64,000 nt of DNA from Yanshouia hominis. Lineage in GTDB: Bacteria > Bacillota > Clostridia > Oscillospirales > Ruminococcaceae. The stretch lies in the NCBI GenBank assembly GCA_014385025.1, contig JACRTB010000010.1, forward strand, positions 62,001 to 126,000, read 5' to 3'. Position numbers and translations under genes: made by a program. This document shows positions 43,015-51,991 of the stretch, piece after piece. The notes below the pieces were generated by a model that saw only the letters and a program-made list of their open reading frames with translations, had not been told where the DNA came from and did no database searches. The first letter of the stretch is position 1. Every line of letters begins with the position of its first letter.

Positions 43015-43491
43015 TTACGCATCCTCCCTGTTTAAGATCAGTTTTATCAGTTTTTCAACGGAAAAAAGAATACTGAAAAAGCATCCAACCGGGATGCACA
43101 GATACATCGCGCCCATCGACCATTTGAGAATGGGAGAGATCATCCGCACGGTAGACATGCCATATTGGGCGCCGAAAATGAACAAAACGACAAAAAAGAC
43201 GATGGTGAGCAGACAATTGATGATATCGAGTGCGTGCCGGGTCTTTCCCTTAATTTTATCGATCAGGAAATCGACCCGGATATGGCGTTCGTTGCGGACC
43301 GCCAAACTGATTTCGAGGTACATGACCCATACGAACAGGAACTTGGTAAATTCATCGATGCTGGAGGAGGTAAACTTCAGCAGATTTCTGGTTACGATCT
43401 GGATAAAGAGAAGGGCGACCAGAGCGCCGAAACCGACGGCGGAAAGATGATAGAGAGTACGATAGAAAACATTCGATATGCGCTTTAACAT
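43015..43491 (-). CDS. dctQ: TRAP transporter small permease DctQ
   Basis: A 158-residue protein with four membrane segments and the DctQ signature region SSIDEFTKFLFVWVMYLEIS followed by RNERHIRVDFL. It partners DctM and DctP. Confidence 0.95.
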   Translation of the reverse strand: MLKRISNVFYRTLYHLSAVGFGALVALLFIQIVTRNLLKFTSSSIDEFTKFLFVWVMYLEISLAVRNERHIRVDFLIDKIKGKTRHALDIINCLLTIVFFVVLFIFGAQYGMSTVRMISPILKWSMGAMYLCIPVGCFFSILFSVEKLIKLILNREDA

Positions 43492-43635
43492 GCGATGCTC
43501 CTTTCGGTTCGGAGTTTTCCCGCAGGGCTGCCGGACTGCCGCGGAAAATCCGCCTTCCGGCCTTTGGAGGCGCGGAGGCGCTGCGGCGGCCCGGCGGCAG
43601 CGGGATTAGGACCACAGGGGTGAGGATTGCGTGCT

Positions 43636-44679
43636 TCAGGCGGCGGTGTTTTCGATCTGTTCGATCAGTTCACGTCCAAAAACATCGTAGTACTGGTCAT
43701 AGACGCTCTGCACGGCGGCCTTCCATTCTTCCTTATTGGGGGTTTCATTGATGGTCATGGTTTCCTTGAGCTTTTCAAGCTGTTCGGCCTCGGAGGTGCG
43801 GCGAACCTCTCTTTCGTAAACGCCGGCTTCGTCGGCGGCGTCCATCAGAAGCTGCTGCTGCTCGGGGGTGAAGCTGTCAAAGAGCTTGCCGTTCATCAGA
43901 AAGCCCATGACGCCGTAAACATGCCCGTCGAGGACCATGTACTTTTGGACCTCGTTGAAGTTGGAGGTAACAACGGTATCGATCGGGCTTTCCTGACCGT
44001 CAATGGTGCCGTTCGAGCAGGCAATGTAGATCTCGCCGGTGGCGATATTGGTGGAGCTGGCGCCCAGCGCCTGAAGGGTGGCGGCCTGCACCGAGGAACT
44101 GGGAATTCGGATCAGAAGCCCGGACATATCTGCGGGCGAGTTGATCTCACGCTTGTTGTTGGAGTAATGTCTGAAGCCCGATTCCCAGAAGCTCAGCGGC
44201 CGAACGCCGGAGGCATCATAGATCGACTGCTTGAAGTGCTCGCCCACCTCGCCCATCGTGACGGCGTCGGCGTGGGCGTTGTCGCGGAACAGATAGGGCA
44301 GATTGAAAATTTCAAAGGTTGGCTCCAGCTTGGAAACCGAGCTCGGGCCGATCAAAGCGGCATCGACGGTGCCCATGACGAGGCCCTCGGCCATATCGCC
44401 CTCAGAACCGAGCGCGGCGTTGGCGTAAATTTCCACCGCAATGGAACCGCCGCTCTTTTCTTCTACGATCTCCTTAAACTTGACGCAGGCCTTGTGGAAG
44501 GCGGAGCTCTCGGTCAGGGAATGCCCCAGCTTGAAGGTCTTGGCGGAAGCAGCCGGAGCGGCGGCTTCGCTGCCGCCGGATGACGCGGGGGCGGCGGGCG
44601 CCGAAGAGCTTTGTCCTCCGCAGGCCGCCATCATGGCACAAAGCGACAGCGACAGAAACACACTGAGAATCTTTTTCAT
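43636..44679 (-). CDS. dctP: TRAP substrate-binding lipoprotein DctP
   Basis: A 347-residue binding protein with a lipobox (MMAACG), a short Ser/Ala linker and the DctP fold: FKLGHSLTESSAFHKACVKF, AALGSEGDMAEGLVMGTVDA, MSGLLIRIPSSSVQAATLQA (the Arg that binds carboxylates) and EIYIACSNGTIDGQESPIDT. It should bind a carboxylate or sulfonate-like acid outside the cell. The gene lies one base after the transketolase subunit gene, so transport and carbon splitting are co-expressed. Confidence 0.95.
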   Translation of the reverse strand: MKKILSVFLSLSLCAMMAACGGQSSSAPAAPASSGGSEAAAPAASAKTFKLGHSLTESSAFHKACVKFKEIVEEKSGGSIAVEIYANAALGSEGDMAEGLVMGTVDAALIGPSSVSKLEPTFEIFNLPYLFRDNAHADAVTMGEVGEHFKQSIYDASGVRPLSFWESGFRHYSNNKREINSPADMSGLLIRIPSSSVQAATLQALGASSTNIATGEIYIACSNGTIDGQESPIDTVVTSNFNEVQKYMVLDGHVYGVMGFLMNGKLFDSFTPEQQQLLMDAADEAGVYEREVRRTSEAEQLEKLKETMTINETPNKEEWKAAVQSVYDQYYDVFGRELIEQIENTAA

Positions 44680-44680
44680 G

Positions 44681-45631
44681 TTACATTTCCTCCCTCTTTT
44701 TTATCAGCTGCATCGCAGCGTCAACAACGTTTTCGGTGTCGATTCCGAGGCATTTGCGGAGGTAGGCCATATTTCCGACCTCCCCGAAACGGTCGCGGAT
44801 CCCAACCCGGCGCAGAAGAGCGGGGGATTCCTCGCTGAGCACTTCGGCCACGGCGCTGCCCAGACCTCCGATGATCGTGTGGTTTTCCAGCGTTACGATA
44901 CCATGCGTTTCCTTTGCCGCGCGCACAATGGCGTCGCGGTCGATCGGCTTGATGGTGTGCATGTTGAGGACGCGCGCCGAGATTCCCCTCTCCGCGAGGA
45001 TGTCGGCCGCCAGCAGGGCGGTTTCCAGCATCAGCCCGGAAGAAATCAGGGTGATATCCTGTCCTTCGCGCAGGGTATCGGCTTTGCCCAACTGATATTT
45101 GTAGTCAGCGGGGTAATATTCGGGCATGACCCCGCGATAGTAGCGCAGATAGACCGGTCCGCCGACGTCGAGCAGCGCGGGAATCATCTTGCGGAGCTGT
45201 ACCGGGTCAAAAGCCTCCACGATGGTGGAATTGGCGACCGGACGAATCACGCCGATGTCCTCATAGCCCTGATGGGTGCCGCCGTTGACCTCGGCGATAA
45301 TGCCGGGAGAAACGCCGACCAGAACCGCGTTCAGGCCCGAATAGGCCAGTGAGATGGTCATTTGGTCGAGGACCCGTCTGGTCATGAAGGGGCCGAACGC
45401 ATGCACAAACGGGCGCTTGCCGCTGACCGAAAGGCCCGCGGCCACACCGACCATATTGGCCTCGGCAATGCCGACATTAAAGGAGCGGTCGGGGTAAGCC
45501 GCCTCAAAGGGAGCGGTCCCCGTAATATTTCTTGAGTCGGAATTGATGATGACAATCCGATCGTCGGTCTTTGCCAGCTCCAGAAGGGTATCGCAATAAA
45601 CCTTCTTCATCTCTGCCTTGACTGTTTCCAT
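44681..45631 (-). CDS. Transketolase C-terminal subunit (set 1)
   Basis: This 316-residue protein is the pyrimidine-binding plus C-terminal part of a split transketolase: the catalytic Glu lies in NVGIAEANMVGVAAGL, then VGGPVYLRYYRG, and HTIIGGLGSAVAEVL near the end. With the N-terminal subunit upstream it moves two-carbon ketol units using thiamine diphosphate. ATG 45631 is chosen for GAGGTGAAGG upstream. Split transketolases are common in anaerobes and may be specialised for unusual sugars. Confidence 0.94.
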   Translation of the reverse strand: METVKAEMKKVYCDTLLELAKTDDRIVIINSDSRNITGTAPFEAAYPDRSFNVGIAEANMVGVAAGLSVSGKRPFVHAFGPFMTRRVLDQMTISLAYSGLNAVLVGVSPGIIAEVNGGTHQGYEDIGVIRPVANSTIVEAFDPVQLRKMIPALLDVGGPVYLRYYRGVMPEYYPADYKYQLGKADTLREGQDITLISSGLMLETALLAADILAERGISARVLNMHTIKPIDRDAIVRAAKETHGIVTLENHTIIGGLGSAVAEVLSEESPALLRRVGIRDRFGEVGNMAYLRKCLGIDTENVVDAAMQLIKKREEM

Positions 45632-45657
45632 AGTATCCTTCACCTCCCGTTCCCTTT

Positions 45658-46473
45658 CTACTGCAGATCGCGCAGTGCTTCCTGGAGATCCTCTGCGGTA
45701 ACCGGCCGGCTGTGGCTTGCCGTCGTCCCTTCGATTCTCTTCCAGCCCTTGCCCTTGACCGTCCTCATGACGAGCATATTGGGCCGGTCGGTGCACTGCT
45801 TGGCCTTTTCAATCGCATCGTAGATCTGCTGATAGTCGTGGCCGTCGATTTCCTGTACGTTCCAGCCGAAGGCGCGCCATTTATCCGCTGCATTGCGCAG
45901 CGAGTTGATGGAATCCACCGGGCCGTCGATCTGCTGGCCGTTCAGATCAAGCGCGGCGATCAGATGACCCAGTCCGGCCTGGGCGGCGTACATTCCGGCC
46001 TCCCAGATCTGCCCTTCCTGGCTTTCGCCGTCGCCGATGATGCAGTAGGTATAAGCGCCGTTCCGGTCGATCCGGTCGGCCAGCGCCATGCCGATGGCGG
46101 CGGAGAGCCCCTGACCGAGCGATCCGGTTGTCATGTCAATTCCGGGGGTCAGCTTCCGGTCGCAGTGGCTCGGGAGGATGGTTCCGGGCTTATTGAGGGT
46201 GTAGATCTCCTTGCGGTCGAAATATCCCTTCATGGTCAGAACTGAGTAGAGGCCCGGACCGCCGTGACCCTTTGAAAGCACCAGTCTGTCCCGCCCCGGC
46301 ATCTGCGGATTGGCGGGATCGACGTTCATCTCTTCATAATAGAGCACCACGAGAAGATCAACAATGGACAACGCCCCGCCCACATGTCCTTTGCCAAGGC
46401 TGGCGATCATTTCAAGGGCGGTGCGCCGCGCTTCCTTTCCGAGATGCTCCAGTTCATCGATACTGTGCCGCAT
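45658..46473 (-). CDS. Transketolase N-terminal (ThDP-binding) subunit (set 1)
   Basis: A 271-residue subunit with the thiamine-diphosphate motif GDGESQEGQIWEA...N, a substrate/cofactor His in ASLGKGHVGGALS and SKGHGGPGLY, and TPGIDMTTGSLGQGLSAAIG. ATG 46473 has AAGGAG upstream. It lies 26 bases before its partner gene and 116 bases after the aldehyde dehydrogenase gene on the same strand. Confidence 0.94.
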   Translation of the reverse strand: MRHSIDELEHLGKEARRTALEMIASLGKGHVGGALSIVDLLVVLYYEEMNVDPANPQMPGRDRLVLSKGHGGPGLYSVLTMKGYFDRKEIYTLNKPGTILPSHCDRKLTPGIDMTTGSLGQGLSAAIGMALADRIDRNGAYTYCIIGDGESQEGQIWEAGMYAAQAGLGHLIAALDLNGQQIDGPVDSINSLRNAADKWRAFGWNVQEIDGHDYQQIYDAIEKAKQCTDRPNMLVMRTVKGKGWKRIEGTTASHSRPVTAEDLQEALRDLQ

Positions 46474-46588
46474 CTTAAAACTCCTTCCTCTTTTTGTGTG
46501 CGGACCGGCATGGCCGGCCGCCGGCGTCCAAAGGGCATGATACCTTTTTGAAAACCGGCCGGTCAAGCTCTGCCGGATTATTTCCGGA

Positions 46589-48004
46589 TTATTCCTGATC
46601 CATGCCCGGCTTGAAGAAGTCTCCGAAGAGCTCCTCGAGCGAAGGCATATCCTCCGGAATGGGGCGTGCAACCCAGGTGGTATTCATGTAGTGCTTGAGC
46701 GCGATGTTCTCCGAGACAATGTTGCCGCCCCAAGTGCCGCAGCCCATCGAGGAGGTCGGAGGCATTCCGTTGGTTGCGGAGCCTGCGTTGCCCTTGTTGT
46801 TCGGCTGGCGCACCATAATGCGGGAGACGGGCGCGGCCTTGCCGAGACGGTCGATGTGGTCGTCGCTGAACGAGTAGATTCCGCAGGAGTGGCCTTTTCC
46901 GCCGACCTCGAAGATCGCACGCATCATATCGAGGGCGTTTTCAAACTCACCTTCATATTTGAAGAGGGAAAGCAGCGTCGTCAGCTTTTCGCTGGAGAAG
47001 AAATGCTCCTTGCCGATGCCGTCTCCCATGACCATGATGAATTTTCGATCGGCGGGAATTGAGAAGCCCGCGGCCTCGGCCAGCTTTTGCGGAGCAATGG
47101 CGACGGTCTGGGGAAGGCGGTGGCCTTCGGCGTCCCACATCACGAGCTTGAGTTTTTCAGCCTCTTCGGGGGTGGCCAGATAACCGCCCTCGGCCTGGAG
47201 GCATGCCGTCATCTCGTCGAACACCGATTCGTGGATGACAAGGTTGCCGTCGCAGGAGCATCCGGACCCGAAATCGGAGGTTTTGGAGATGCGGGTATTC
47301 ATCGCGGCTTCCTTGCAGTTGGCCGTCTCGTCAATGATGACGGTGGCGTTGCCCGCGCCGGAACCGAAGGCCGGGGTGCCGGAGGAGTAGGCGGATTTGA
47401 CCATCGGGCGTCCGCCGGTGGCAATGACGAGATCGCATCTCTTCATCAGCTCCTGGGAGACGGCGATGCTCGGATCGGGGATGCACTGGAAAATATCGGC
47501 GGGAGCGCCTTCCCGCACCAGCGCCGCGCGCATCATTTCAACGCACTTGAAGGTGACCTTCTTGGCGCGGGGATGCGGGGAGAAGATCATCACATCCCGG
47601 GCCTTGACCGCGTAAACGCCCTGACCGGCAGGGGTGAGACAGGGATTGGTGGTGGGTACCAGCGAAGCGATCACACCGACCGGTTTCGCATATTTGACCA
47701 GGCCCTTTTCGGGGATTTCCTCGATCACGCCGACGCTCGGGCTGCGCAGGCAGTCGCGAAGGATCAGCTTGATCTTGTTGCGCTTATTGCGCTTGCTCAC
47801 CGGATCGCCCAGACCGGTTTCGGCAACTGCTTCATCACAGAGGGGAGCCCACGCCTTGAGGTCGTAGGTCGCGGCGGCGACCGCGCGGCAGAGGCGGTCC
47901 ACCCTTGCCTGGTCGTAAGCGGCGATGACGGCGGCGGCCTTTTTGGCGCGCTCCACCATTTCGTCAATCATCTGAATTTGCTCTTGGGTAATTTCTTTTG
48001 CCAT
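46589..48004 (-). CDS. CoA-acylating aldehyde dehydrogenase (EutE/SauS-like)
   Basis: A 471-residue acylating aldehyde dehydrogenase that turns an aldehyde, NAD(P)+ and CoA into an acyl-CoA. Features are VTTTNPCLTP-like ASLVPTTNPCLTPAGQG, a GSGAGNATVIID cofactor region, and the catalytic Cys in SKTSDFGSGCSCDGN. That last motif recalls sulfoacetaldehyde dehydrogenases (SauS) more than AdhE, which has SKTFDNG. This is a memory-based comparison, not a search. First gene of the set-1 operon, divergent from a LysR gene. Confidence 0.9.
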   Translation of the reverse strand: MAKEITQEQIQMIDEMVERAKKAAAVIAAYDQARVDRLCRAVAAATYDLKAWAPLCDEAVAETGLGDPVSKRNKRNKIKLILRDCLRSPSVGVIEEIPEKGLVKYAKPVGVIASLVPTTNPCLTPAGQGVYAVKARDVMIFSPHPRAKKVTFKCVEMMRAALVREGAPADIFQCIPDPSIAVSQELMKRCDLVIATGGRPMVKSAYSSGTPAFGSGAGNATVIIDETANCKEAAMNTRISKTSDFGSGCSCDGNLVIHESVFDEMTACLQAEGGYLATPEEAEKLKLVMWDAEGHRLPQTVAIAPQKLAEAAGFSIPADRKFIMVMGDGIGKEHFFSSEKLTTLLSLFKYEGEFENALDMMRAIFEVGGKGHSCGIYSFSDDHIDRLGKAAPVSRIMVRQPNNKGNAGSATNGMPPTSSMGCGTWGGNIVSENIALKHYMNTTWVARPIPEDMPSLEELFGDFFKPGMDQE

Positions 48005-48072
48005 TTGAATCCACTCCTTTTGTGCTGCTGTTTCGTCAAAATCAATAAAATTTCAGATCGATCGTTGAACTG

Positions 48073-48103
48073 ATTATAACTCCTGAGGCTTTCAAGCGTC
48101 CAA
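48073..48103 (-). promoter_or_regulatory. Candidate promoter of the ALDH-transketolase-TRAP operon
   Basis: On the minus strand TTGGAC (48103-48098) and TATAAT (48078-48073) lie 19 bases apart. The long spacer suggests activator dependence. The -35 overlaps the LysR-type dyad at 48099-48116. Confidence 0.5.
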
Positions 48104-48116
48104 TACTTGTTTTGGA
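48099..48116. promoter_or_regulatory. LysR-type operator candidate (set 1)
   Basis: TCCAA-N8-TTGGA is a dyad with a T-N11-A-like core. It lies between the divergent LysR gene and the ALDH operon. Confidence 0.5.
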
Positions 48117-48294
48117 TTAAATGGATAGAAGAATTTTATCAATCCCTGTCGATACTTGGCTTCAGGAAAAAGCGGGACGCCGCACAGGCGGCGGAAAACA
48201 GCCATTGGTCGGAAGAAAATTCCTCCGTTGCGAAAATTTTTGGGGTGTGATAGAATAATTCTATTGATTTAATAAGGAAGGCAGGGGGACTCTT

Positions 48295-49188
48295 TTGACG
48301 ATTTTGCAGCTGCAATATTTCCAGGCCCTCGCACGTGTCCTTCACTATACCCGTGCGGCGGAGGAGCTTCATATCTCTCAGCCGAGCTTGAGCTATTCGA
48401 TCAGCGAGCTGGAAAAGGAGCTGGGGGTGAAGCTCTTCCAGAAGGAGGGCCGCAAGGTGGAGATGACCATCTACGGGCAGCAGTTTCTCTACTATGCGGA
48501 AAAGGCGCTCGCGCTGCTTCAGGAGGGCAGCGCCCTTCTCAAGCATCTTTCGGCGGCCTCTCCGCAGGTGGTGAGGCTCGGATACTTCCACAGCATCTCA
48601 GCTTCCTTCGTCCCGGCGTTGGTCGAAAATTTTTATGCCGAAAAGGGCGCGGACTCGGTTCGCTTCCAGTTTGCGGAAGGCCCATCCTACGACATTTTCG
48701 AGCAGGTCAGAACGGGGGAGCTCGATCTTGCATTCAGCCTGCACCGGGCCGATTGGGCTGAATCGGTCAGCGTGATACGGCAGCCCCTGTATCTGGCGGT
48801 CCCGAGCGGGCACCCTTTGGCGGAACGCCACTCCGTCACCTTTGAGGACTTCGCTTCTGAACCGCAGATCATGCTCGAACCGAGCAGCAGCCTGCGTGCA
48901 CAGATCGGACGTGTCTTTTCCCAGAGGGGGACGATTCCGCACATTGTCTTTGAAGTGCGGGAATGCAATGCCGCTTTGCAGTATGTCGGACTGAGGTTCG
49001 GGGTCGCGGTGCTGCCGCATGTGCCGGCGATGGAATCGGAGAAGGTTGCGATTCTCCCCATATCGGATCAGGACCGTGAGTTCGTGCGGACGATCTATCT
49101 CTCATGGTCCCGCACCCGGCCCCTGTCGCCGGCGGCAGCTGAGATCCGGGATTTTATCGTGAAGCATTATTCTCTGCCGGAAGGATAA
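48295..49188 (+). CDS. LysR-family regulator (set 1)
   Basis: A 297-residue LysR protein. The N-terminal helix-turn-helix reads QYFQALARVLHYTRAAEELH and ISQPSLSYSISELEKELGVK; a periplasmic-binding-fold ligand domain follows from about residue 90. The start is TTG with GGGGGAC upstream. It is divergent from the ALDH-transketolase-TRAP operon and probably activates it when the pathway substrate is present. Confidence 0.93.
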   Translation: MTILQLQYFQALARVLHYTRAAEELHISQPSLSYSISELEKELGVKLFQKEGRKVEMTIYGQQFLYYAEKALALLQEGSALLKHLSAASPQVVRLGYFHSISASFVPALVENFYAEKGADSVRFQFAEGPSYDIFEQVRTGELDLAFSLHRADWAESVSVIRQPLYLAVPSGHPLAERHSVTFEDFASEPQIMLEPSSSLRAQIGRVFSQRGTIPHIVFEVRECNAALQYVGLRFGVAVLPHVPAMESEKVAILPISDQDREFVRTIYLSWSRTRPLSPAAAEIRDFIVKHYSLPEG

Positions 49189-49206
49189 TTCATCTGCCGG
49201 GTGCCT

Positions 49207-49899
49207 CTACCGGCCGGACGCTTTTTTTCGCGCGGCGATTTCATTGAGTCGCTCCGCTATCGCGCCATAACCGCTGAAGAAGCTGCACAGCAGCGGCGTT
49301 TTGACATCCTGCAGGTCAGGAAGCAGAGCGCGCATCGACACCTGTGCCATCACGATGGCGTCATAGCCCATCCGGTCAAGCTCACGGATGTTTTCCATCA
49401 GAATGCGGTTATGCTCCTCCGGATGCCCTGCCTGAAGAGCGTCCCAGGCGGGATTCTGGAGGTACGAGGTGCATTCCATCCGCTTCCCCTGCTCGGCGCC
49501 TATCTTTTCGATCAGACGCTGACTGGGTCCGAGGGTGGTTTCCACCGTGGCAATCAGCGCGATCCTTGTCCCAAGCCGGACCGCTTCCTGCGCCATGGGA
49601 AGATCGACCTTCATGACGGGAATGCCGACCTCCTTCGCATAGACGTCGGCAACCTCGCCGACCGTGGAGCAGGAGTTGACGATCAGGTCGGCGCCTGAAA
49701 TTTCGGCGGCTTTTGCATAGAGAGTCATCCGGTCGATGACCGCCTGAGTGGGACCGCCGTTGGCGCGAACCTCGGCCAAAAGGGTGCTGTCGGTGATGAA
49801 TTCCACCCGCACCCCCGGAACCTGTTCCTTCAGGAAGGCGACCGTGTCATCGCGCTTGGCGAAGCTGGTCTGGAGAATGCAAACGTGTGCAGAGGCCAT
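49207..49899 (-). CDS. Asp/Glu/hydantoin racemase-family protein with one Cys
   Basis: A 230-residue protein of the Asp/Glu racemase superfamily. The first catalytic Cys is present (ADLIVNSCSTVGEV). The second position reads IVMAQVSMRALL, with no Cys. Two-Cys members are racemases; one-Cys members include arylmalonate decarboxylase-like and isomerase enzymes, so this is probably not a simple racemase. It lies 18 bases after the set-2 transketolase gene and should act in the same pathway. Confidence 0.85.
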   Translation of the reverse strand: MASAHVCILQTSFAKRDDTVAFLKEQVPGVRVEFITDSTLLAEVRANGGPTQAVIDRMTLYAKAAEISGADLIVNSCSTVGEVADVYAKEVGIPVMKVDLPMAQEAVRLGTRIALIATVETTLGPSQRLIEKIGAEQGKRMECTSYLQNPAWDALQAGHPEEHNRILMENIRELDRMGYDAIVMAQVSMRALLPDLQDVKTPLLCSFFSGYGAIAERLNEIAARKKASGR

Positions 49900-49917
49900 T
49901 GAGAAACATCCTTTCCT

Positions 49918-50871
49918 TTATCGATAACTGTTTTTGCGAGCGGCCAGCTCTCTGGCTGCGGCTGTGATCGAGGCGGTATCCATTCCATGGGCGCGGTAGA
50001 GAAGCTCCGGGTCGCCGGATTCTCCGAACCGGTCGCGGATTCCAATGCGCCGCACCGGCACCGGACAGTGCTCCGCGACCGTTTCGGCCACCGCGGATCC
50101 GAGACCGCCCAGAATGGTGTGGTCCTCGATGGTGATGATCGCGCCGGTTTCCCGGGCGGAGCGGATGACCGCTTCCTCGTCGAGTGGCTTAATGGTTGCC
50201 ATATCCAGAACCCGTGCGTGGATTCCCTCCTTTTCAAGCGCATCGGCGGCATCGACCGCTTTTTTCAGCAGAATCCCTGAAACGATCATCGTGAGATCGG
50301 CGCCGTTGTCCACCACCATGCGGGCCTTGCCCCATTCGAAGCGGTAGTTCGGCGGGCTGTAAAGGTCGGCCACCGGGTTGCGGTGCAGCCGGATATACAA
50401 AGGTCCGTTGAAATCCACGGCGGCATGGGCCAGCGCCCTGGCCGCCACCGCGTCGGCCGGCTGCACCACCGTCATATTTGGAAAAGAGCGCATGATGGCG
50501 ATATCCTCAATCGCGGCATGTGTGGCGCCGTCCCCTCCCACCTGCAGTCCGGCGTGGGTGCCGATGATAGTGACGTTCAGCCTGGGATAACAGACAAAGG
50601 TGCGCACCTGCTCGCAGGCTCTCATCGAGGCGAAGACCGCAAAGGTGGCCAGAAACACCTTGTTCCCGCAGGCGGCCAGCCCAGCCGCACCCGCCACAAG
50701 GTTTTGTTCCGCGATTCCGAAGGAGAATTCCCGTTCGGGAAACTCCTTCCCGAATTTTTCGAGACCGCAGGTTTTTGTGTCGGCATTGCAGACCACAAAA
50801 TTTTGATTTTCCCGGGCGATTTCGAGCAGCTCCTGCCCGAACGCCATACGCGTAGCCAGAACCTGTGCCAT
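49918..50871 (-). CDS. Transketolase C-terminal subunit (set 2)
   Basis: A 317-residue split-transketolase subunit: FSFGIAEQNLVAGAAGLAAC with the catalytic Glu, THAGLQVGGDGATHAAIEDI, and HTILGGLGSAVAETV. Its start overlaps its partner's stop (TGATG). It differs clearly from set 1 (316 residues), so it is an older paralogue, not a recent copy. It contains RFGESGDPELLYRAHGMD near the end. Confidence 0.94.
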   Translation of the reverse strand: MAQVLATRMAFGQELLEIARENQNFVVCNADTKTCGLEKFGKEFPEREFSFGIAEQNLVAGAAGLAACGNKVFLATFAVFASMRACEQVRTFVCYPRLNVTIIGTHAGLQVGGDGATHAAIEDIAIMRSFPNMTVVQPADAVAARALAHAAVDFNGPLYIRLHRNPVADLYSPPNYRFEWGKARMVVDNGADLTMIVSGILLKKAVDAADALEKEGIHARVLDMATIKPLDEEAVIRSARETGAIITIEDHTILGGLGSAVAETVAEHCPVPVRRIGIRDRFGESGDPELLYRAHGMDTASITAAARELAARKNSYR

Positions 50872-51716
50872 CAGGCGACGCCTCCCTTCCGGATTTCCTC
50901 CATCGCCTGAATGAGCTGTTCGTCATTCGGCGCGCTTCCATGCCAGGCACAGTCGTCCTCCATAAAGGATACGCCCTTTCCCTTGACGGTACGTGCAAGG
51001 ATTACGGTGTGGTGCCGCATCGATTTGGCGGTGTGCAGGGCGGTCAGCACTTCTTTCATATCATGGCCGTCAATTTCGAGAACACGCCAGCCAAAGGCCC
51101 GCCATTTGTCGGCAAGCGGTTCCACCGTCATGATGTCGTTGACCCAGCCGTTGATCTGGACGCCGTTGCAGTCGACGATGGCAATCAGGTTTTTCAGCTC
51201 ATGGTGGTTGGCGGCCATCGCGGCCTCCCAGACCAGCCCCTCCTGAATTTCGCCATCCCCCAACATGACGTAGGTCGTGTAATCCTGCCGGTGCAGCCGC
51301 GCTGAAAGAGCCATGCCGACTCCCGCGGACAGCCCGTTTCCCAGTGAACCGGCAGTCATATCGACGCCGGGAGTCTTGTTCATGTCGGGATGCCCCTGCA
51401 GGATGGAGTGGTAGCGCCGCAGGGTGCCGAGAAGCGCCGGGTCGAAATAGCCCCGGCGGGCCAGCGCGGCATACAGGGCGGGGCAGGAATGCCCTTTGGA
51501 GAGAATAAAACGGTCACGTTCGGACCAGGCGGGCCGGGCGGGATCGATCCTCATGACATGAAAATACAGCGCGGTGATGATTTCCACCGCGGAAAGAGAG
51601 CCTCCGGGATGGCCGGCTCCGGCGTCGTGGATCATCGAAACGATATCCTTGCGGATCTGAACCGCCTGTGCTTCCAGGCGTTCCACATCCTGCTGTGTGA
51701 AGTAATTGTGGTTCAC
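50871..51716 (-). CDS. Transketolase N-terminal (ThDP-binding) subunit (set 2)
   Basis: A 281-residue subunit with HDAGAGHPGGSLSAVE, SKGHSCPALYAALA, GVDMTAGSLGNGLSAGVGMA and the ThDP motif GDGEIQEGLVWEA. First gene of the second operon (transketolase pair plus racemase-like gene), divergent from the second LysR gene. Confidence 0.94.
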   Translation of the reverse strand: MNHNYFTQQDVERLEAQAVQIRKDIVSMIHDAGAGHPGGSLSAVEIITALYFHVMRIDPARPAWSERDRFILSKGHSCPALYAALARRGYFDPALLGTLRRYHSILQGHPDMNKTPGVDMTAGSLGNGLSAGVGMALSARLHRQDYTTYVMLGDGEIQEGLVWEAAMAANHHELKNLIAIVDCNGVQINGWVNDIMTVEPLADKWRAFGWRVLEIDGHDMKEVLTALHTAKSMRHHTVILARTVKGKGVSFMEDDCAWHGSAPNDEQLIQAMEEIRKGGVA

Positions 51717-51820
51717 GGTGTTCCGTCCTTTCTGAAGGTGGGCCCGGGTGCGGGACTAAATCGCCCCGCTTCCTTCGTACCTTAGGATATCGCCGCCGCC
51801 CCTGCATGTCCAATTTGTTT

Positions 51821-51841
51821 TTGTGAGGCTTACTATCACAA
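51821..51841. promoter_or_regulatory. LysR-type operator candidate (set 2)
   Basis: TTGTGA-N9-TCACAA is a clear dyad in the 275-base region between the divergent transketolase operon and LysR gene. Confidence 0.55.
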
Positions 51842-51991
51842 GAAGTGATGGCTTCCCCGGCGGATTGCCTTAAAAGTGCGAAAAATCGGACTTTTCCGCG
51901 AAAAAATTTGCAGTGCCGCTATCATTTTTGCATAATTTCATATCGGAATTTTTGGTAACATATTAGAAAATTGTGTTTGAAGGAGGGCGCT

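Noticed and set aside
50900-51600. Recent duplication of the transketolase gene pair
   Set aside because: The two sets differ strongly in protein sequence and in gene overlap, so they are old paralogues, not a recent copy.
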